14,969 nt of DNA from Stramenopiles sp. TOSAG23-3 (lineage: Eukaryota > Sar): NCBI GenBank assembly GCA_900128585.1, contig LT642514.1, positions 1-14,969 of the forward strand. Reading direction: 5' to 3'. The notes beneath the pieces are model-generated. The model was not told the DNA's origin and ran no database searches. It saw only the letters and a list, made by a program, of their open reading frames with translations. How positions within the stretch are numbered: position 1 is the first letter of the stretch; each line of letters starts with the position of its first letter. The position numbers and the translations under genes were made by a program. Below are positions 13,117 to 14,969 of the stretch, piece after piece.

Positions 13117-14969
13117 CTACTTGCCTGCATATTCGCCTTTGGAATTTTTACTAATAGCATTCACACGGTACAATCCTGGTGTTGACAACGGTACGGTTGA
13201 CGTGTAAGGCAGGTAGTCGTTTAAGTCTTGAAGGCGATAAAATAGGGATCCCCCCCCTCCTCCAGACAAACTTAAAGCTGCAGCTGAAAATATTAATTTG
13301 GTCGTCCCGTTGGATAGACTGGTTCCATCCAAGGATACCGTTGGTGGGTCCAGTGGTTGAATGGTTGTCACGGTAAGGTTATCACTTTTCACCCCTTCAC
13401 CGTTTGTATTTACGGCTTGGGCAGAAAACTTGTAACTTTTCTGGGATTGAAGCCCTGAAAGCTCCACCACGGTGGAAAGCTGGTTCAAGTTGCCCAAGGA
13501 GTTTGTGTGGACCTGTTTGTTATCCATGTATACTATGTACTTCAGCAGGTCGGCCCCACCATCGAACGGGGCTGTTAAGTTCAGAACGACACCGAAGACA
13601 GATGCGGAAAGTGCAGTAGGCTTCTCCATTTTTGACGGCACAGTCGACAGTGACTCATAGGGATCACTTTCTATTGTCTGAGGAGTGCGAACAACATCCA
13701 TGGCGTCGACGTTAACCTTGGCGTTCTTAAGCTGCGCAAGCAATCCATTAGTTTCGTCGGACGAAGTTGCCGAGCCTGTAATAGTAGAACCAGCGTTGCT
13801 GGACTGGGTCGTTGTTAGATTCTGCACGATCGTGTTCACATTAATACCTGGCTTAAGAGCCAATCTACGCCGATTTGTATTGGCAACTTTCACATCTTGG
13901 GTTGCATCTTTGTAATCTACGATTACGACCTGACTCAGATTGACTGCAGCAACGCGTGCAATTACTTCACGATATGCAGTTTGGTTCCCCACATCGAAAG
14001 TTGCTGTGGACATGCCCGACAGAAATATAGAAAAGCTCAATTTACTGTTTTGCGGTTCACTAGGCAAACTGAATGCAAGTGCCCTGCCTAGTACATTGAA
14101 TGCAGCGACACGAAAAAGGTATACCGTACCGTATTCCAAATTCTCAAAATCGTAAGTTAAGTTGGCAGTGCTGGTCCGATTCACGTGGTTGACCCACGGA
14201 TTTTCGTCTTTTCCATTTCTTTTCGTTGAGGACGACGTGCTCAATACACCCGTCGAAGGCGGCGATGCGCACGAAACTCTGTCAAAACCGACCTGCGCCA
14301 TATCTCCCTTATTCCCAGAAAACGTAACTACCCATTTGTAATGAAAATGACTATCGTTCGCCGTTTGGAAATCATTGCGCGATACTTGTACAGAATTAAG
14401 TGAAACGAGGCTTTGGAGGGCAAATTTTATTTTATCGGCAGATGCAGAGGATACATCAAAGCAGTAGCTTGATTCACTTTGATAGGTTAGCTTTATGTTA
14501 GAGAGGGCTCCCGTACCATTTGCCTCCAGCTCCTGAATCTCGTCGATGAACAACTTTTTGCGATGGTATCTTTTCGATTGGATCTGGTACGCTGTTATCC
14601 GCGACCCACCAGTCACAGCGGGCGCTTCCCAGCTCAGAGACATTGATGAATAAGTTATATTGTACAGCGAAGGAATGGACATGATCGTACCTGGCACTTG
14701 CCGGCTTGTTTCAAACTGCTCGGTAACTTTGCTCACACCCAAAACTCCAATAATATGCGCCTCTATTGTATACTTTTCTCCAAACGTCAAACCATCGTGC
14801 TGCACTACTTGTTCACTGTTCATCGTCTTGTACATCCCGATGGTTTCGTTTGTATCTGACTTTACGTACGTCAAAAATGCCACCGGATAGTACCCCCCAA
14901 CATCAGGGCTGGTTACTCGAAATTGTACCGAAGTGGCAGAAATAACTTTGTCTTTTAAAACTGGTTTTC
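13117..14969 (-). CDS. FN3-repeat extracellular protein, upstream part (5' end outside window), ending at in-frame TAG
   Basis: Reading right to left, the frame is open to the window edge (617 codons to the TAG at 13117-13119), so the start and any signal peptide lie beyond 14969. An FN3-like module runs from the edge to about 14700. A second FN3 starts with MSIPSLYNITYSSMSLSWEAP; its middle is expanded by an insert (14209-14556) containing KIKFALQSLVSLNSVQVSR and KWVVTFSGNKGDMAQV, and it resumes with YDFENLEYGTVYLFRVAAFNVLG. A SEA-like region (13690-14034) contains NRRRLALKPGINV and a Thr/Ser-rich stretch. Two more FN3 modules follow (KPTALSASVFGVVLNL... and PPTVSLDGTSLSNG...). Many NxS/T sequons support a surface or secreted glycoprotein. 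The TAG falls in a linker after GLYRVNAISKNSKGEYAGK, and the same frame continues beyond it. Confidence 0.8.
   Translation of the reverse strand, partial: KPVLKDKVISATSVQFRVTSPDVGGYYPVAFLTYVKSDTNETIGMYKTMNSEQVVQHDGLTFGEKYTIEAHIIGVLGVSKVTEQFETSRQVPGTIMSIPSLYNITYSSMSLSWEAPAVTGGSRITAYQIQSKRYHRKKLFIDEIQELEANGTGALSNIKLTYQSESSYCFDVSSASADKIKFALQSLVSLNSVQVSRNDFQTANDSHFHYKWVVTFSGNKGDMAQVGFDRVSCASPPSTGVLSTSSSTKRNGKDENPWVNHVNRTSTANLTYDFENLEYGTVYLFRVAAFNVLGRALAFSLPSEPQNSKLSFSIFLSGMSTATFDVGNQTAYREVIARVAAVNLSQVVIVDYKDATQDVKVANTNRRRLALKPGINVNTIVQNLTTTQSSNAGSTITGSATSSDETNGLLAQLKNAKVNVDAMDVVRTPQTIESDPYESLSTVPSKMEKPTALSASVFGVVLNLTAPFDGGADLLKYIVYMDNKQVHTNSLGNLNQLSTVVELSGLQSQKSYKFSAQAVNTNGEGVKSDNLTVTTIQPLDPPTVSLDGTSLSNGTTKLIFSAAALSLSGGGGGSLFYRLQDLNDYLPYTSTVPLSTPGLYRVNAISKNSKGEYAGK

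Noticed and set aside
1-14969. CRISPR array, tRNA, rRNA, phage or integrase genes
   Set aside because: No spaced direct repeats, cloverleaf sequences, rRNA-like blocks or recombinase motifs were recognised.

Overview
The window looks like nuclear DNA of a unicellular eukaryote with compact, nearly intron-free genes. The genes are single long ORFs of balanced base composition. They are separated by very AT-rich spacers full of simple repeats (TAA/ATT, GAAA, TTC). The protein families are eukaryotic: a JmjC oxygenase, palmitoyl-protein thioesterase, a BIRC6-type ubiquitin-conjugating enzyme, a mitochondrial-carrier-like protein, secreted and membrane proteins with signal peptides, and a large fibronectin-III surface protein. 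There are no bacterial operons or Shine-Dalgarno-led starts. A small alga or other protist fits best, but the lineage cannot be fixed from the sequence alone.

Layout. 1-1301 (+): JmjC/cupin oxygenase whose frame stays open to the left edge. 1655-2770 (+): secreted GH18-like TIM-barrel protein. 3057-3734 (-): single-pass membrane protein with a lumenal domain, convergent with the previous gene. 4519-5427 (+): PPT1-type palmitoyl-protein thioesterase with a complete Ser-Asp-His triad, divergent from the previous gene. 6268-8295 (+): compact BIRC6-like E2 enzyme with a WW domain and a C-terminal SUMO-interaction-like tail. 8633-9448 (-): degenerate mitochondrial-carrier-like protein. 10146-11843 (+): cytosolic metallophosphatase/5'-nucleotidase-like protein with EF-hands. 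12142-14969 (-): FN3-rich extracellular protein running off the right edge, interrupted by one in-frame TAG.

The genes do not form a pathway. Three of them (GH18-like protein, single-pass membrane protein, thioesterase) share a secretory or lysosomal theme. The spacers have structure of their own. A 182-bp inverted-repeat element lies between the convergent genes at 8296-8632. A 38-bp stretch of its right arm recurs without a mismatch in the next convergent spacer, near 12098-12135. Upstream spacers switch from purine-rich to pyrimidine-rich on the + strand, so transcription tends to start downstream of a coding-strand pyrimidine tract.

The points most worth a second look are the in-frame TAG in the FN3 gene, the BIRC6-core/WW/SIM architecture, the shared inverted-repeat element, and the crowded EF-hand loops on the nucleotidase-like protein.
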